Shown: piece after piece, positions 34,969-45,258 of the stretch
Layout of the letters: every line of letters begins with the position of its first letter
Position numbering within the stretch: the stretch's first letter is position 1
NCBI GenBank assembly: GCA_018268055.1
Contig: JAFDXF010000076.1
Span: forward strand, 1 to 64,000
Direction of reading: 5' to 3'
Source of the DNA: Bacteroidota bacterium
GTDB taxonomy: Bacteria; Bacteroidota; Bacteroidia; Chitinophagales; Chitinophagaceae
DNA length: 64,000 nucleotides
Notes under the pieces: generated by a model
Told to the model about the DNA's origin: nothing
The model's input: only the letters and a program-made list of their open reading frames with translations
Database searches by the model: none
Translations under genes and position numbers: made by a program

Positions 34969-37215
34969 CTATGTTGCTGATTCTTCTGTATCATATCTTT
35001 CTACAGATTCTACATCGGGCAATGCCTGTAATCGATTTACCAACTCGTCCAGTTCTTCTTTATCATGCACATATAACTTAATATTTCCTGTAAATAATCC
35101 ATCTTTTGCTTCGATGGTTAAAGCGGCAATATTCATTTTCAATTCGCCTGAAATAAGTGTAGTTATTTTATTTACCACGCCTACATCATCCAAACCAACG
35201 ATTTTGACACCGGTAAGAAATGAAATTTCTTTGTTTTTAGCCCACTTAGTTTTTACTACTCGATGTCCATAATTAGATAATAGTTTTGTAGCATTCGGAC
35301 AGTTGGTACGATGTATGGTCAAACCTTTTCCGGTAGTTACAAAACCAAAAACGTCATCTCCCGGAATTGGCTTACAGCAGTTGGCAAGATTATATACAAT
35401 TTTATCACCGCTCTCACCAAAAATTATTAACTCATTTTCTTTTCTAGATGCCAGTTGATGATGTGGAATAATTTCTTGTTTTTCCGGCAATGGCTTTAAA
35501 GGTTTCGGTGCTTCAATTTTTCCACCCACTACTTTAAAGTCAGATATCTCACTCAGGTCTATATTCTTTACAGCAATTTGATAGAACAAGTCAAGATTAG
35601 AAGGAAGTTTGAACCATTGCACCAATTCATCAATATTTCCTTGAGCCATTGTAGCGCCCATACCTTCTAATTTGCGTTGCAATGTATATTTCCCTTCATC
35701 TGCCACCAATCGTTTTTCTTCTTTCAAAGCATCACGTATTCTTCCCTTTGCTTTAGAAGTCACTACAAAGTTGAGCCAGTCTTCTGAAGGCTTTTGTTTG
35801 TTACTCGTTATTATTTCAATCTGATCACCACTCCTGAGTTTTTGACTTAGTGGCACTAATTTATGATTGAGTTTTGCACCGATTGTTTTTACACCTATCG
35901 CACTGTGAATAGAAAATGCAAAATCCAATGCTGTAGAACCAACGGGCAACATTTTTATATCACCTTTCGGAGTATAAACATAAATCTCATCTGACAAGAA
36001 ACTCGTTTTAAAATCCTGCAGAAAATCTATACTATCCGTATTTTGAGAAGTGATTACTTCACGTATCTGTTGCAGCCATTTATCAAACCTGCTTTCTTCT
36101 GCATTGCCTTCTTTATATTTCCAATGCGCAGCCAGCCCTTTCTCAGCAATTTCATTCATCCGTTTGGTTCGTATCTGAACTTCTACCCATTTTCCATGCG
36201 AACTCATAACAGTAGTATGCAAGGCTTCATATCCGTTTGACTTTGGATTACTCAACCAATCACGAAGTCTGTTGGTAGAAGGGGAATATTCATTTGAAAT
36301 AATTGAATACGCTTTCCAACAATCTTCTTTTTCTTTTTCGGGAGGTGAGTCTAAAATAATCCGAATGGCAAACAGGTCATATACTTCTTCAAACTCCACT
36401 CCTTTCTTTTTCATTTTGTTCCAGATGGAGTGAATGCTTTTGGGCCTGCCATATATTTCGGCTACCAATCCGGCTTTGCCAATTTTATCTTTGAGGGGTT
36501 TAATAAAATCATTAATAAACTTTGTCCTTTCTTTTTTGGTTTCGGCAAGCTTTCGGGCAATGTCTTTATAAACACTTGGCTCCAGATACTTCATTGCCAA
36601 ATCTTCCATTTCTGTCTTGATATTGTACAATCCCATACGGTGGGCGAGCGGCGCATACACATACACTGTTTCTGACGAAACTTTTAATTGCTTCTCCCGC
36701 TTCATACTATCCAGCGTGCGCATATTGTGTAAGCGGTCGGCAAGTTTTATCAAAATCACTCTTGGATCATCTGTAAGTGTAAGTAATATCTTTTTGAAAT
36801 TTTCGGCTTGCTGTGATGCATTGACGTCAATAATATTAGAAATCTTAGTAAGCCCATCTACAATTTTTGTAATTTCATGACCGAACTCTCTCTGTACATC
36901 ATCTAATGTAATATCTGTATCTTCTACAGTATCATGCAGCAGCGAACAAATAGTAGAGCGAACGCCCAATCCAATTTCTTCCACACAAATTTTTGCAACT
37001 GCTATTGGATGAAGTATATAAGGTTCTCCACTTTTTCGTCGCATTGTTTTATGCGCTTCAGCCGCCATTTCAAAAGCAGTGCGTACAAGTGTTTTATCTC
37101 CCGGCTTTAGCTTTGCTTTTAAGAGTCGGAGCAATGACCGATATTCTCTAAGGATTAATTTTTTCTCTTCCTCAGCATTCAGGTTATATTTAGGCACTTC
37201 ATCTATTACATCCAT
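34969..37215 (-). CDS. rsh: Bifunctional (p)ppGpp synthetase/hydrolase (RelA/SpoT homologue)
   Basis: A 748-aa long RSH enzyme that makes and degrades the stringent-response alarmone. The hydrolase domain has HPIAVAKI and LLHDTVEDTD near 72-96 (HD and ED pairs intact). The synthetase domain (about 250-370) has YDLFAIRI, SNPKSNGYEALHT and VEVQIRT with the catalytic acidic residues. TGS (about 420-480, VYTPKGDIKMLPVGSTALDF) and C-terminal zinc-finger/ACT domains follow. Both activities look intact. A -7 element lies six bases before the ATG. Confidence 0.95.
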   Translation of the reverse strand: MDVIDEVPKYNLNAEEEKKLILREYRSLLRLLKAKLKPGDKTLVRTAFEMAAEAHKTMRRKSGEPYILHPIAVAKICVEEIGLGVRSTICSLLHDTVEDTDITLDDVQREFGHEITKIVDGLTKISNIIDVNASQQAENFKKILLTLTDDPRVILIKLADRLHNMRTLDSMKREKQLKVSSETVYVYAPLAHRMGLYNIKTEMEDLAMKYLEPSVYKDIARKLAETKKERTKFINDFIKPLKDKIGKAGLVAEIYGRPKSIHSIWNKMKKKGVEFEEVYDLFAIRIILDSPPEKEKEDCWKAYSIISNEYSPSTNRLRDWLSNPKSNGYEALHTTVMSSHGKWVEVQIRTKRMNEIAEKGLAAHWKYKEGNAEESRFDKWLQQIREVITSQNTDSIDFLQDFKTSFLSDEIYVYTPKGDIKMLPVGSTALDFAFSIHSAIGVKTIGAKLNHKLVPLSQKLRSGDQIEIITSNKQKPSEDWLNFVVTSKAKGRIRDALKEEKRLVADEGKYTLQRKLEGMGATMAQGNIDELVQWFKLPSNLDLFYQIAVKNIDLSEISDFKVVGGKIEAPKPLKPLPEKQEIIPHHQLASRKENELIIFGESGDKIVYNLANCCKPIPGDDVFGFVTTGKGLTIHRTNCPNATKLLSNYGHRVVKTKWAKNKEISFLTGVKIVGLDDVGVVNKITTLISGELKMNIAALTIEAKDGLFTGNIKLYVHDKEELDELVNRLQALPDVESVERYDTEESAT

Positions 37216-37221
37216 AGTTTA

Positions 37222-37229
37222 CGAATTTA
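37222..37229 (-). promoter_or_regulatory. -7 element of the RelA/SpoT gene
   Basis: TAAATTCG on the minus strand (TAnnTTcG) lies six bases before the ATG. Confidence 0.5.
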
Positions 37230-37281
37230 CTGAATTGTTTTCAGTTATAAAATTGATATACATTCCGTTAACAAAAGCAAT

Positions 37282-37319
37282 AAAAAATCCACACCAATAT
37301 AAGCATTGATGTGGATTTT
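37282..37319 (-). terminator. Terminator of the PorP/SprF gene
   Basis: TGTGGATTTT pairs with AAAATCCACA around a 16-base loop, and the minus strand continues into a T-run. Confidence 0.8.
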
Positions 37320-37339
37320 CAACAAATGAAATTTTTGAA

Positions 37340-38239
37340 TTATTTCAAAAAGTCGTAGCGCAGCATTATTTCGTGTGCATTTGAACCATTGTCATACACG
37401 CTTAATGGAGTGCTGTAAATATCAAAACTATAACCGATGGTGAATTTCTTATGGATATGTACTCCTGCAGAAATCATCCAACTTTGCCTTGCACGTAATG
37501 CAAGCCCCCACCAGAATAGTTCTTTATGCTCTACCCTTGCACCGCCTTGAAACTCCATAGGGGCATTGGGCAAATAAATAAATAATACATTGGGTGTGAT
37601 GGTAGTGTTGCCATCCACATTCCATTTATAAGATCCATGCAGATAATAATGCCTGTAAAGTCTTGCCTCTTCATTTGGCGTAAGATTCCCCTTGTAAAAA
37701 TTCAATTTTGATTGTATCAATTGGCTCACCGATGCGCCTGCTTTAAAGTTTTTCCCATTGTATGCAATACCAAAACCGGCATCACCTTTAAATTTTTTTG
37801 AATCTCCATTTAATACAGGGTCTCCGGATCCCAAAGATTGCTGCAATTTTATTTTATCAATAGAATATTGTTGTAGCCTTGCCTCCAAACCAATTGAAAA
37901 GGTAGCATCATTTTCCATCGGAATATGATAAGCATAAGCCATTTGTATGCCGGTACGCTTTGTTGGGCCAGTCACATCATTATAAATGTATCCACCTAAT
38001 CCTAATTTCATCTTTTCTAAATAAGCAGATCCAAAAACAAGTGTTGTTTGTGGTGAGCCATCTATTCCACTCCACATACTTCTGTAGGATGCTCCAATAA
38101 CTCCATGCTTGTCGCTACCAGCCGTAGCGGGGTTGTGCAAAAATCCATATTGGTCATAAAGTGAAGCTGTTGCAAGTTGTTGCGACCACGCATTTGAAGC
38201 CAGCATAACACATATAGCAAAAATTATATATCGTTTCAT
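37340..38239 (-). CDS. PorP/SprF-family type IX secretion membrane protein
   Basis: A 299-aa outer-membrane barrel of the PorP/SprF family. Signal peptide 1-20 (NAWSQ) is followed by QLATASLYDQYGFLHNPATAG, the characteristic start of the mature protein, and alternating beta strands to the end. These proteins sit beside a gene for a large T9SS substrate and help secrete or anchor it at the surface. Here the neighbour upstream is the 752-aa CHU_C protein (72-bp gap), matching that pairing. PorP/SprF sequences vary too much to assign one specific subfamily. Confidence 0.88.
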   Translation of the reverse strand: MKRYIIFAICVMLASNAWSQQLATASLYDQYGFLHNPATAGSDKHGVIGASYRSMWSGIDGSPQTTLVFGSAYLEKMKLGLGGYIYNDVTGPTKRTGIQMAYAYHIPMENDATFSIGLEARLQQYSIDKIKLQQSLGSGDPVLNGDSKKFKGDAGFGIAYNGKNFKAGASVSQLIQSKLNFYKGNLTPNEEARLYRHYYLHGSYKWNVDGNTTITPNVLFIYLPNAPMEFQGGARVEHKELFWWGLALRARQSWMISAGVHIHKKFTIGYSFDIYSTPLSVYDNGSNAHEIMLRYDFLK

Positions 38240-38310
38240 TTTTAATTTTTTTATTTTATTTACTCATATAATGAAAACAAAAATTAAATCAAGTATTCCT
38301 GATGTTTGCC

Positions 38311-40569
38311 TTATCTAAGAATGGTAAGATTTCCTTTTAAGGTTACATATCGCCCGTTGATTAATTGATAGTTGATTACATAATAATAGGTTCCATCCGG
38401 AAGCGGTTTGCCTTTATAGGTACCATCCCAGTTATTCTTGTAGTCGTTAGACTCAAATACTTTAGCTCCATAACGGTTAAACACTTCAGCTTTTGCCTTT
38501 GCCAAACAGTTGCCATTGGTGATAAGCCATAGATCGTTAATGCCATCACCATTCGGTGTAAATGCTTCCATTGGTTTTACACAATAGGGAACTACCGTCA
38601 ATACCATATCATCTGTACCGGTGCAGCCCTGACTATTTGTAATTCTTAAAGTATAGGTTGTTGTAGCAGTAGGATTTGCTGTCGGATTTAAAATGTTAGT
38701 AGCACTTAATCCTGTAGAAGGAGTCCATGTATATGTTCCTACCGAACCACTCGCCTGCATTTGATATACATCACCGGAGAAGATAGTAGCATCCGGACCT
38801 GCATTCACTGTTACTCCGGGAGCAACATTTATCGTTACAGTTCTTTGTAATGAACAATTACCCAACGTTGCTGTAAGTGTGTATGTGGTGGTTGTTTGCG
38901 GATTGAATGTTGGGTTTAATATTGCTGTATTACTGACACCTGTTGCAGGCGACCAGCTAAAGCCGGTTCCATTACTTGTGAAATTAGATGTATAATTTGC
39001 CCCAAAGCAAATATTAGTACTTTGGTTTTCACTCAAAGTAAGATTGCTGGTAAATGTCAGAGTTACTTGTTGACTTGAAGTACAACCTGCATTATCTTTT
39101 ACAAAAACATTATAAACACCTGCACTTAAATTTGAAAATACGTTAGATGACTGGAAAGTGTTTCCACCATTAATGCTATATTGATAAGGTGTTGTTCCAC
39201 CACTTGCGGTTATTGTGATTGAACCACCATTGCAATTTGCATCTACTTTAGCAACTTGCATGGTCAAATTATTAATCAATTGAATCGTTACTATTTTCGG
39301 TCCGGAGATACAAGATGAACCAACTTTACGTGCTCGCACATCATAATTGCCCGGTGCAAGATTGGCAAATACATTTGAAGACTGCCATGTTGCGCCGCCA
39401 TCCTTGCTGTATTCGTAAGGCGGAGTGCCTCCGGTTGCTGTTACGGTAATGCTACCGGTAGTTGTACAATTGGCATCTATTTTAGTAGTAGCCACAGATG
39501 GTGAACCTGATTTTCTAATATAAACAGAGTCTTTAAACATAGCCATTCCTTCTCCAAAACAAGAATTATAAAATACCTGAATTTCATACCCTGTTGTATC
39601 ATTGGTTGGGCATATATTGGGGAAGTTAATATTCAAAACGCCCGGCGCAGCGGTACTTGTATCTGCCGCAGTTGTAGTAGCTACTACAGTACCATTCAAC
39701 AGTAAATCTGCTTTTTGAAATTTTGAAGTTCCGGAGGTAGGAATAAAACGATAACAAGAATCAATATTAGTGCCTCCCCAGTTTGTACAATTTTTCCCTT
39801 CAGCCGCAACAGCTTTATCTCTTTCAAAATTTTGAATTCCCAAAATAGACAAGCCTGAATTCCAACTGGTACAAGTAGGCTTGTCATGAATATAAATTTC
39901 TACAATACCTGTACTCTCATATATAACCATTTGAGTGGTATTCAACAAAGTATTGCAGCTAAATAAGGGCACACTGTTATAGCTCGCAATAAATCTTCTT
40001 TGTGGAGCTGTGCCTTCAATTCTCCATTCAATTTTTCTTTGACCGCCTGCAGTGTTTGTCGGATAGATATCATAATAAGGCCCCATGATGGAAGCCTTTG
40101 GATAGTAAGTAGAAAATGAACTATTTTGCGTGCCTCCGGAATATGGAATCGGCACCGGCGTACCCGACCCTCCACTAGATGTAAGTGGCCAAGAATTTGC
40201 TTGACCGGAATTAGAAATGTCAAAACTCAACAAATTATTAGAGCCAACTACTAATGAATTATAGTTGTTTCCATAAAAGCAGAAGTTGAACGGCAAGTTA
40301 ATAGTTGTGCTAAAAACATCATCAATATAAATTGCTGTCAATTCATTGCCGCCCGGAGTAGTGTATGCAAAGGGAACATAAGCCGGTCTGGTCAAAACAT
40401 AATCAGCACTTCCTTTGATATGTGGCGCTTGCAAACTGATGTTAGTACAAGAAGTACTACAAGGCATATCAATATATTTACTGGGTAGTACAATAGTTGT
40501 AGCAGGGTTTTGACCGAATAGCAATGAGCAACACACAACGCCACAAAAAAGCATTAGAAACCTTTTCAT
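38311..40569 (-). CDS. Large secreted protein with SprB-like repeats and gliding-associated C-terminal domain
   Basis: A 752-aa secreted protein. Signal peptide 1-20 (LLFGQ). The N-terminal region (about 30-330) is a beta-rich domain of unknown type. Two SprB-like repeats follow (about 355-510, each starting DANC and having GGTxPYxYSxxGG), then two Ig/PKD-like units with LNPTxNPxxTTTYTL. The C-terminal 85 residues (EAFTPNGDGINDLW to LKGNLTILR) are a CHU_C domain, a type B signal for type IX secretion. SprB-like proteins support adhesion or gliding. It is probably secreted by, and attached with, the PorP/SprF protein encoded next to it. Confidence 0.88.
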   Translation of the reverse strand: MKRFLMLFCGVVCCSLLFGQNPATTIVLPSKYIDMPCSTSCTNISLQAPHIKGSADYVLTRPAYVPFAYTTPGGNELTAIYIDDVFSTTINLPFNFCFYGNNYNSLVVGSNNLLSFDISNSGQANSWPLTSSGGSGTPVPIPYSGGTQNSSFSTYYPKASIMGPYYDIYPTNTAGGQRKIEWRIEGTAPQRRFIASYNSVPLFSCNTLLNTTQMVIYESTGIVEIYIHDKPTCTSWNSGLSILGIQNFERDKAVAAEGKNCTNWGGTNIDSCYRFIPTSGTSKFQKADLLLNGTVVATTTAADTSTAAPGVLNINFPNICPTNDTTGYEIQVFYNSCFGEGMAMFKDSVYIRKSGSPSVATTKIDANCTTTGSITVTATGGTPPYEYSKDGGATWQSSNVFANLAPGNYDVRARKVGSSCISGPKIVTIQLINNLTMQVAKVDANCNGGSITITASGGTTPYQYSINGGNTFQSSNVFSNLSAGVYNVFVKDNAGCTSSQQVTLTFTSNLTLSENQSTNICFGANYTSNFTSNGTGFSWSPATGVSNTAILNPTFNPQTTTTYTLTATLGNCSLQRTVTINVAPGVTVNAGPDATIFSGDVYQMQASGSVGTYTWTPSTGLSATNILNPTANPTATTTYTLRITNSQGCTGTDDMVLTVVPYCVKPMEAFTPNGDGINDLWLITNGNCLAKAKAEVFNRYGAKVFESNDYKNNWDGTYKGKPLPDGTYYYVINYQLINGRYVTLKGNLTILR

Positions 40570-40787
40570 CTAAGTTAGTTTTAGTTAAAAATTAATTGAT
40601 TTTTAATAATCCGGCATTATTAGTAATATGGACTAATTAAAAATGGTTCTCAGAGAAGTGCTGAATTTGACCTAAAGTTTAGTTCAAAGGATTGGAGATA
40701 TTGAATACCAAATTTATTTATTTTAGCCATTTGGCAAAACATTTGTCAAATTTTTTAAATTATCTCCATACTTGCACTAAAATGCCC

Positions 40788-40795
40788 TACATTTG
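40788..40795 (+). promoter_or_regulatory. -7 element of the tRNA-Leu gene
   Basis: TACATTTG matches TAnnTTTG, 29 bases before the first base of the tRNA. Confidence 0.55.
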
Positions 40796-40824
40796 CAACC
40801 CCAAAACGAAGAGTTCATTAATTT

Positions 40825-40906
40825 CCGGATGTGGTGAAATTGGTAGACACGTCAGACTTAGGATCTGATGCCGCAAGGTGTGGGGGTTCGAGTCCCTCCA
40901 TCCGGA
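40825..40906 (+). tRNA. tRNA-Leu (anticodon TAG)
   Basis: An 82-base cloverleaf. The acceptor CCGGATG pairs with CATCCGG. The D-arm contains AAATTGGTAGAC and the anticodon loop is CTTAGGA, so the anticodon is TAG. A long variable arm (GATGCCGCAAGGTGT region) marks a class II tRNA such as leucine, and the TTCGAGT T-loop is standard. A CCA end is not encoded. It reads CUA and probably other CUN codons. Confidence 0.96.
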
Positions 40907-40950
40907 CAATAAACTTGTTAGCAAGCAGCTAACCCAAAAAGCTAAATTAC

Positions 40951-42330
40951 ATGGCAACTATTACACAAGAAAACATTGGTCTGCTACACGAAAAATTAAT
41001 TGTGAAATTAGAAAAGACCGACTATCTCCCTTCTTTTGAAAAAGCATTAAAAGAATACAGCAAGAAAGCAAACATCCCCGGCTTTAGAAAAGGAATGGTG
41101 CCGGCAGGATTAATAAAAAAAATGTACGGCCCTTCATTATTTACTGATGAAGTATTGAAAACTGTCGACAAAGAATTAATTGGTCATTTAGAGTCTTCAA
41201 AGTTGGACATTTTTGCCCAACCCATTCCACAGGAAGCAGATGTTAAACAAATTGACCTTAACAATCCTGTTGACTATACATTTCATTTTGAAATTGGCAT
41301 GAAGCCAAACTTTGAATTGCCTGATTTTGGCAAGCTGAATATCACTCGTTATGTAGTTGATATTACAGACGATATGCTCCAAAAGGAAATTGAACGCCTC
41401 CAGAACAGATATGGCAATATGAATGATCTGGAAGAGGTAAACAATGAGGAAAATGTACTGAATGTGATTTTCTCTGAGACAGATGCAGCCGGAAATATTA
41501 TTGAAAATGGAATTAAAAAAGACAATTCACTGTTAGTAAAATATTTTGCAGAAAACTTCCGCAAGAATTGGATGGGAAAAAAGGTGGGCGACTCTTTAAA
41601 TACATCACTGAACACCGCTTTTGATGAGAAAGAGAGAGAATGGATTATCAGCGATTTAGGGTTGAAAGATACACCGGGTGCAGATGAGAAACACTTCAAT
41701 ATAGAAATTACGAAGATTGGAATTTTGGAAAAGAGAGAATTAAATGAGGATTTTTTCAATCAACTCTATCCCAATCAGGAAATAAAAACTGAAGCAGACT
41801 TTCGCAATAAAGTGAAAGAAGAAATGCAACAATACTGGAATAGTCAGTCAAGAAATCAAATTGACGACCAGGTGTTTCATGCTTTAACTGATCATACAAA
41901 AATTGATTTTCCCGAAAATTTTTTAAAGAAATGGGTGAAAACTCAAGGCGATACGGTAAAAAAAGACGAAGATGTAGATAAAGAATTTCCTCAGTTTCTC
42001 AGTCAATTAAAATGGACGCTTATCACCGATAAAATCGTTCAAGACAACGCCATACAGGTTTCGCCAGACGAAATAAAGGTATTTGCAAAGCAACAACTAT
42101 TCAACTACATGGGTGGCGCTAACCTTAGCGATGACCAGCCATGGGTAAATGACTATGTTGAAAAAATGATGAAAGATCGCAAGTACGTAGAAGATGCTTA
42201 CAACAGATTACAAACACAAAAAATATTTGATTGGGTAGCTACGCAGTTAAAACCGACTGATAAAGCTATTAGTGCTGAAGATTTTACCAAAATGGTAGAA
42301 GAACATCATCACCATCACCACAATCATTAA
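40951..42330 (+). CDS. tig: Trigger factor with natural histidine tail
   Basis: A 459-aa ribosome-associated chaperone. The ribosome-binding domain (1-115) has the signature IPGFRKGMVPAGLIKK near 38-53. The central region is divergent from the FKBP-type prolyl isomerase domain, and the C-terminal chaperone arms contain EDFFNQLYP and later helices. It ends in six histidines followed by Asn-His, a natural metal-binding-like tail. It starts 44 bases after tRNA-Leu and is followed by a terminator before clpP. Confidence 0.92.
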   Translation: MATITQENIGLLHEKLIVKLEKTDYLPSFEKALKEYSKKANIPGFRKGMVPAGLIKKMYGPSLFTDEVLKTVDKELIGHLESSKLDIFAQPIPQEADVKQIDLNNPVDYTFHFEIGMKPNFELPDFGKLNITRYVVDITDDMLQKEIERLQNRYGNMNDLEEVNNEENVLNVIFSETDAAGNIIENGIKKDNSLLVKYFAENFRKNWMGKKVGDSLNTSLNTAFDEKEREWIISDLGLKDTPGADEKHFNIEITKIGILEKRELNEDFFNQLYPNQEIKTEADFRNKVKEEMQQYWNSQSRNQIDDQVFHALTDHTKIDFPENFLKKWVKTQGDTVKKDEDVDKEFPQFLSQLKWTLITDKIVQDNAIQVSPDEIKVFAKQQLFNYMGGANLSDDQPWVNDYVEKMMKDRKYVEDAYNRLQTQKIFDWVATQLKPTDKAISAEDFTKMVEEHHHHHHNH

Positions 42331-42349
42331 TTTTCTAATTTTTAGGTTG

Positions 42350-42384
42350 AAAGGTTGACAGATTAAAAAACTGTCAGCCTTTTT
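42350..42384 (+). terminator. Terminator of tig
   Basis: A 12-bp stem with one G-T pair (AAAGGTTGACAG with CTGTCAGCCTTT) is followed by Ts, 20 bases after the stop. Confidence 0.85.
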
Positions 42385-42515
42385 AATTTTATGAAGAAAA
42401 CATAAAAAAAATACGTCATCATGACACACATTTTGTGGTTTTGGTATTTGGACGGATATTTGAGGATTGAGAAACCAATAAGTAAACAATTTATCAAAAT
42501 AACTCAACTAAGAAT

Positions 42516-43208
42516 ATGTCTTATAACTCAGAATTTGAAAAATATGCAGTAAAGCACCAAGGCATTTCCAGCAATACCTTACATAGCTATGCATCACACC
42601 TTGTTACTGCCATGACGCCTAACATCATAGAAGAGCGATCTCTCAATATAGCCGTAATGGATGTATATAGCAGGTTGATGATGGATCGAATTATCTTCTT
42701 GGGCTATCCCATCAATGATGAAATAGCAAACATCGTTACAGCACAATTACTTTTTTTAGACAGTACAGATAGAACTCGTGATATCAATATGTATATCAAC
42801 AGCCCGGGTGGTAGCGTATATGCCGGATTAGGCGTATATGATACGATGCAGTTTGTAAGCCCTGATATATCCACTATTTGTATTGGCGTAGCAGCCTCTA
42901 TGGCTTGTGTACTTCTGGGCGCCGGCACCAAAGGCAAGAGAGCCGCTTTAAAACACTCAAGAGTGATGATGCACCAACCAAGTGGGGCTATTGGCGGGCA
43001 AGCAAGTGATATTGAGATTACTGTAAATGAAATAAGAAAATTAAAAAAAGAACTTTATGAAGTGGTCAACATTCATTCAGGTAAGTCCATTGAGCAAATT
43101 GAAAAAGATTTTGAAAGAGATAATTGGATGACAGCTGCTGAAGCAAAAGAATATGGCCTTGTTGATGAAGTGCTGTTGACGAATCCACGCAAACAGAAAA
43201 AAGATTAA
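42516..43208 (+). CDS. clpP: ClpP protease subunit 1
   Basis: The 230-aa serine protease forms the chamber of the Clp protease. The triad is S128 (GVAASMA), H153 (MMHQP) and D202 (RDNWM). An N-terminal extension of about 30 residues relative to E. coli ClpP includes AVKHQGISSN. A second, clearly different ClpP follows 21 bases downstream, so the two may form mixed rings. tig lies upstream and clpX downstream. Confidence 0.95.
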   Translation: MSYNSEFEKYAVKHQGISSNTLHSYASHLVTAMTPNIIEERSLNIAVMDVYSRLMMDRIIFLGYPINDEIANIVTAQLLFLDSTDRTRDINMYINSPGGSVYAGLGVYDTMQFVSPDISTICIGVAASMACVLLGAGTKGKRAALKHSRVMMHQPSGAIGGQASDIEITVNEIRKLKKELYEVVNIHSGKSIEQIEKDFERDNWMTAAEAKEYGLVDEVLLTNPRKQKKD

Positions 43209-43229
43209 ATCACAATAAAAAATGCAACA

Positions 43230-43859
43230 ATGAGTAATAAATCATTTTTATATAAAGCGCCTGTCATGGATGATAATGAGGAAAAAGACGAAGAAGTAAA
43301 AAGCGATTTGGGGATGTTTAATAAAAGACTGGAAAAATATTTCTTTGATAAAAGAAGTGTTTACCTATGGGGCGTGGTGGATGATAAATCTGCAAGAGAT
43401 ATTGTTAGCAAATTACTTTTATTAGATGCAGATAAGCCCGGTGAAGAAATCAAATTCTATATCAATAGTCCCGGTGGTGTAGTAACCAGTGGGATGGTTA
43501 TGTACGATACGATGAAGATGATCAAAAGTCCGGTAAGTACAATATGTATGGGCTTGGCTGCATCTATGGGTTCTATTCTTTTGAGTGGTGGCGTAAAAGG
43601 AAAACGCTTTATCTATCCGCATGGTGAAGTAATGATACATCAACCATCAATTGGCGGATACATACAAGGCGTAAGTACAGACTTAGAAATACAAGCAAAA
43701 CAAACAAAGAAAGTAAAAGAAATTGGTGCTCGTATTCTTGCAGAAAACTGCGGCAAAACAGTAGAGCAAATCATGAAAGATTTTGACAGAGATTATTGGA
43801 TGGATGCCGAGGAATCCGTTAAATATGGTATTGCAGACGGGGTAATTAACAAATTGTAA
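43230..43859 (+). CDS. ClpP protease subunit 2 (paralogue)
   Basis: A 209-aa ClpP paralogue with the triad S112 (GLAASMG), H137 (VMIHQP) and D188 (DRDYWMD). It differs strongly from the upstream copy at the N-terminus (MSNKSFLYKAPVMDDNEEKD, acidic) and has a shorter C-terminus. A tandem divergent pair suggests a heteromeric or specialised protease. It is 117 bases before clpX. Confidence 0.92.
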   Translation: MSNKSFLYKAPVMDDNEEKDEEVKSDLGMFNKRLEKYFFDKRSVYLWGVVDDKSARDIVSKLLLLDADKPGEEIKFYINSPGGVVTSGMVMYDTMKMIKSPVSTICMGLAASMGSILLSGGVKGKRFIYPHGEVMIHQPSIGGYIQGVSTDLEIQAKQTKKVKEIGARILAENCGKTVEQIMKDFDRDYWMDAEESVKYGIADGVINKL

Positions 43860-43926
43860 GTTACTCATAAATAGTAGTTTAGTAACTAAAACCGGTTATC
43901 CTACTTTTTTTCATCAAAAAGTTTTA

Positions 43927-43934
43927 TATTTTTG
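43927..43934 (+). promoter_or_regulatory. Possible -7 element of clpX
   Basis: TATTTTTG matches TAnnTTTG, 42 bases before the clpX ATG, so clpX may have its own promoter as well as read-through from clpP. Confidence 0.45.
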
Positions 43935-43976
43935 TAACGGATTTTAATCTGAATAAAATTTTACGTTTTAAAAAAA

Positions 43977-45224
43977 ATGGCAAAAACTACTTTACATTGT
44001 TCTTTTTGTGGCCGTAATCGGGATGAAGTTAAAATTCTGATTGCCGGGCAGGAAGGGCATATATGTGAGAATTGTGTGGAGCATGCACAGGACATTATTG
44101 AGCAAGAAATTATAACAAAAGAGGACAAGCCATCAAACTCATCTTTTAAACTCGCAGTAAAAAAACCTATTGACATTAAAAAATTTTTGGATGAGTATGT
44201 CATTGGCCAAGATGATGCAAAAAAGATACTGGCAGTGGCCGTTTATAATCACTACAAAAGATTACAACAAAAAAATAGTGAATTTCCCGGCAACAATGAT
44301 ATTGAAATAGAAAAAAGCAATATCATTATGGTGGGGGAAACAGGCACCGGTAAAACCTTATTGGCAAAGAGCATTGCCCGCATGTTGAATGTTCCATTTA
44401 CGATTGTAGATGCGACAGTATTTACCGAAGCAGGCTATGTAGGAGAAGATGTAGAAAGTATTTTATCCCGATTGTTACAAGTTTGCAATTTTGATGTTGC
44501 TGCTGCAGAACGCGGTATTGTTTATATTGATGAAATTGACAAAATAGCCAGAAAGGGCGATAACCCTTCTATCACCCGCGATGTGAGTGGCGAAGGTGTA
44601 CAACAAGGTATGTTAAAACTTTTGGAAGGAACGGAAGTTTTGGTACCGCCGCAAGGAGGAAGAAAGCATCCGGAACAAAAATTGATTAAAGTAAACACAC
44701 AAAATATTTTATTTATATGCGGTGGTGCCTTTAGCGGCGTAGATAAAATAATAGCACGAAGAGTGCAAACAAATACAATTGGCTTTAATGTGGACAAGGA
44801 AGCGCAAGACAATATGAAAAAGAATTTATTGCGTTATGTAAATGCCACTGACCTAAAAGCATTTGGTTTGATTCCTGAATTATTGGGACGCTTACCCGTT
44901 GTTACACATTTAGACCCATTAGATGCAGATGCACTCAGAGCCATCCTTACAGAGCCTAAGAATGCGTTAATAAAGCAGTACAAAAAATTATTTGAATTGG
45001 AAGGCATTGAATTAACGATAGATAAAGATGTACTTGACTTTATTGTTGAAAAGGCATTAGAATACAAGTTAGGAGCAAGAGGATTGCGCAGTATTTGTGA
45101 GGGAATGTTGACCGATGCAATGTTTGAACTTCCTTCATCAAAAGAAACGCACTTTACTTTGAATTTGGAGTATGCAAAAAGAAAGTTGGACAGTAGCAAA
45201 CTAAGTGTATTAAAAGTTGCTTAG
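43977..45224 (+). CDS. clpX: ClpX ATPase, specificity subunit of Clp protease
   Basis: The 415-aa AAA+ unfoldase feeds substrates to ClpP. The zinc-binding domain has C8, C11, C30 and C33. The ATPase core has Walker A GETGTGKT (120-127), Walker [10 protein letters not shown] and the ERGIVYID region. The IGF loop that docks ClpP is visible as LLGRLPV-type sequence after LIPE. Following clpP1-clpP2, this completes the proteolytic set. Confidence 0.95.
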   Translation: MAKTTLHCSFCGRNRDEVKILIAGQEGHICENCVEHAQDIIEQEIITKEDKPSNSSFKLAVKKPIDIKKFLDEYVIGQDDAKKILAVAVYNHYKRLQQKNSEFPGNNDIEIEKSNIIMVGETGTGKTLLAKSIARMLNVPFTIVDATVFTEAGYVGEDVESILSRLLQVCNFDVAAAERGIVYIDEIDKIARKGDNPSITRDVSGEGVQQGMLKLLEGTEVLVPPQGGRKHPEQKLIKVNTQNILFICGGAFSGVDKIIARRVQTNTIGFNVDKEAQDNMKKNLLRYVNATDLKAFGLIPELLGRLPVVTHLDPLDADALRAILTEPKNALIKQYKKLFELEGIELTIDKDVLDFIVEKALEYKLGARGLRSICEGMLTDAMFELPSSKETHFTLNLEYAKRKLDSSKLSVLKVA

Positions 45225-45258
45225 TAAATCCTTTACCAAATAGTTCATTAAAAAAAGA

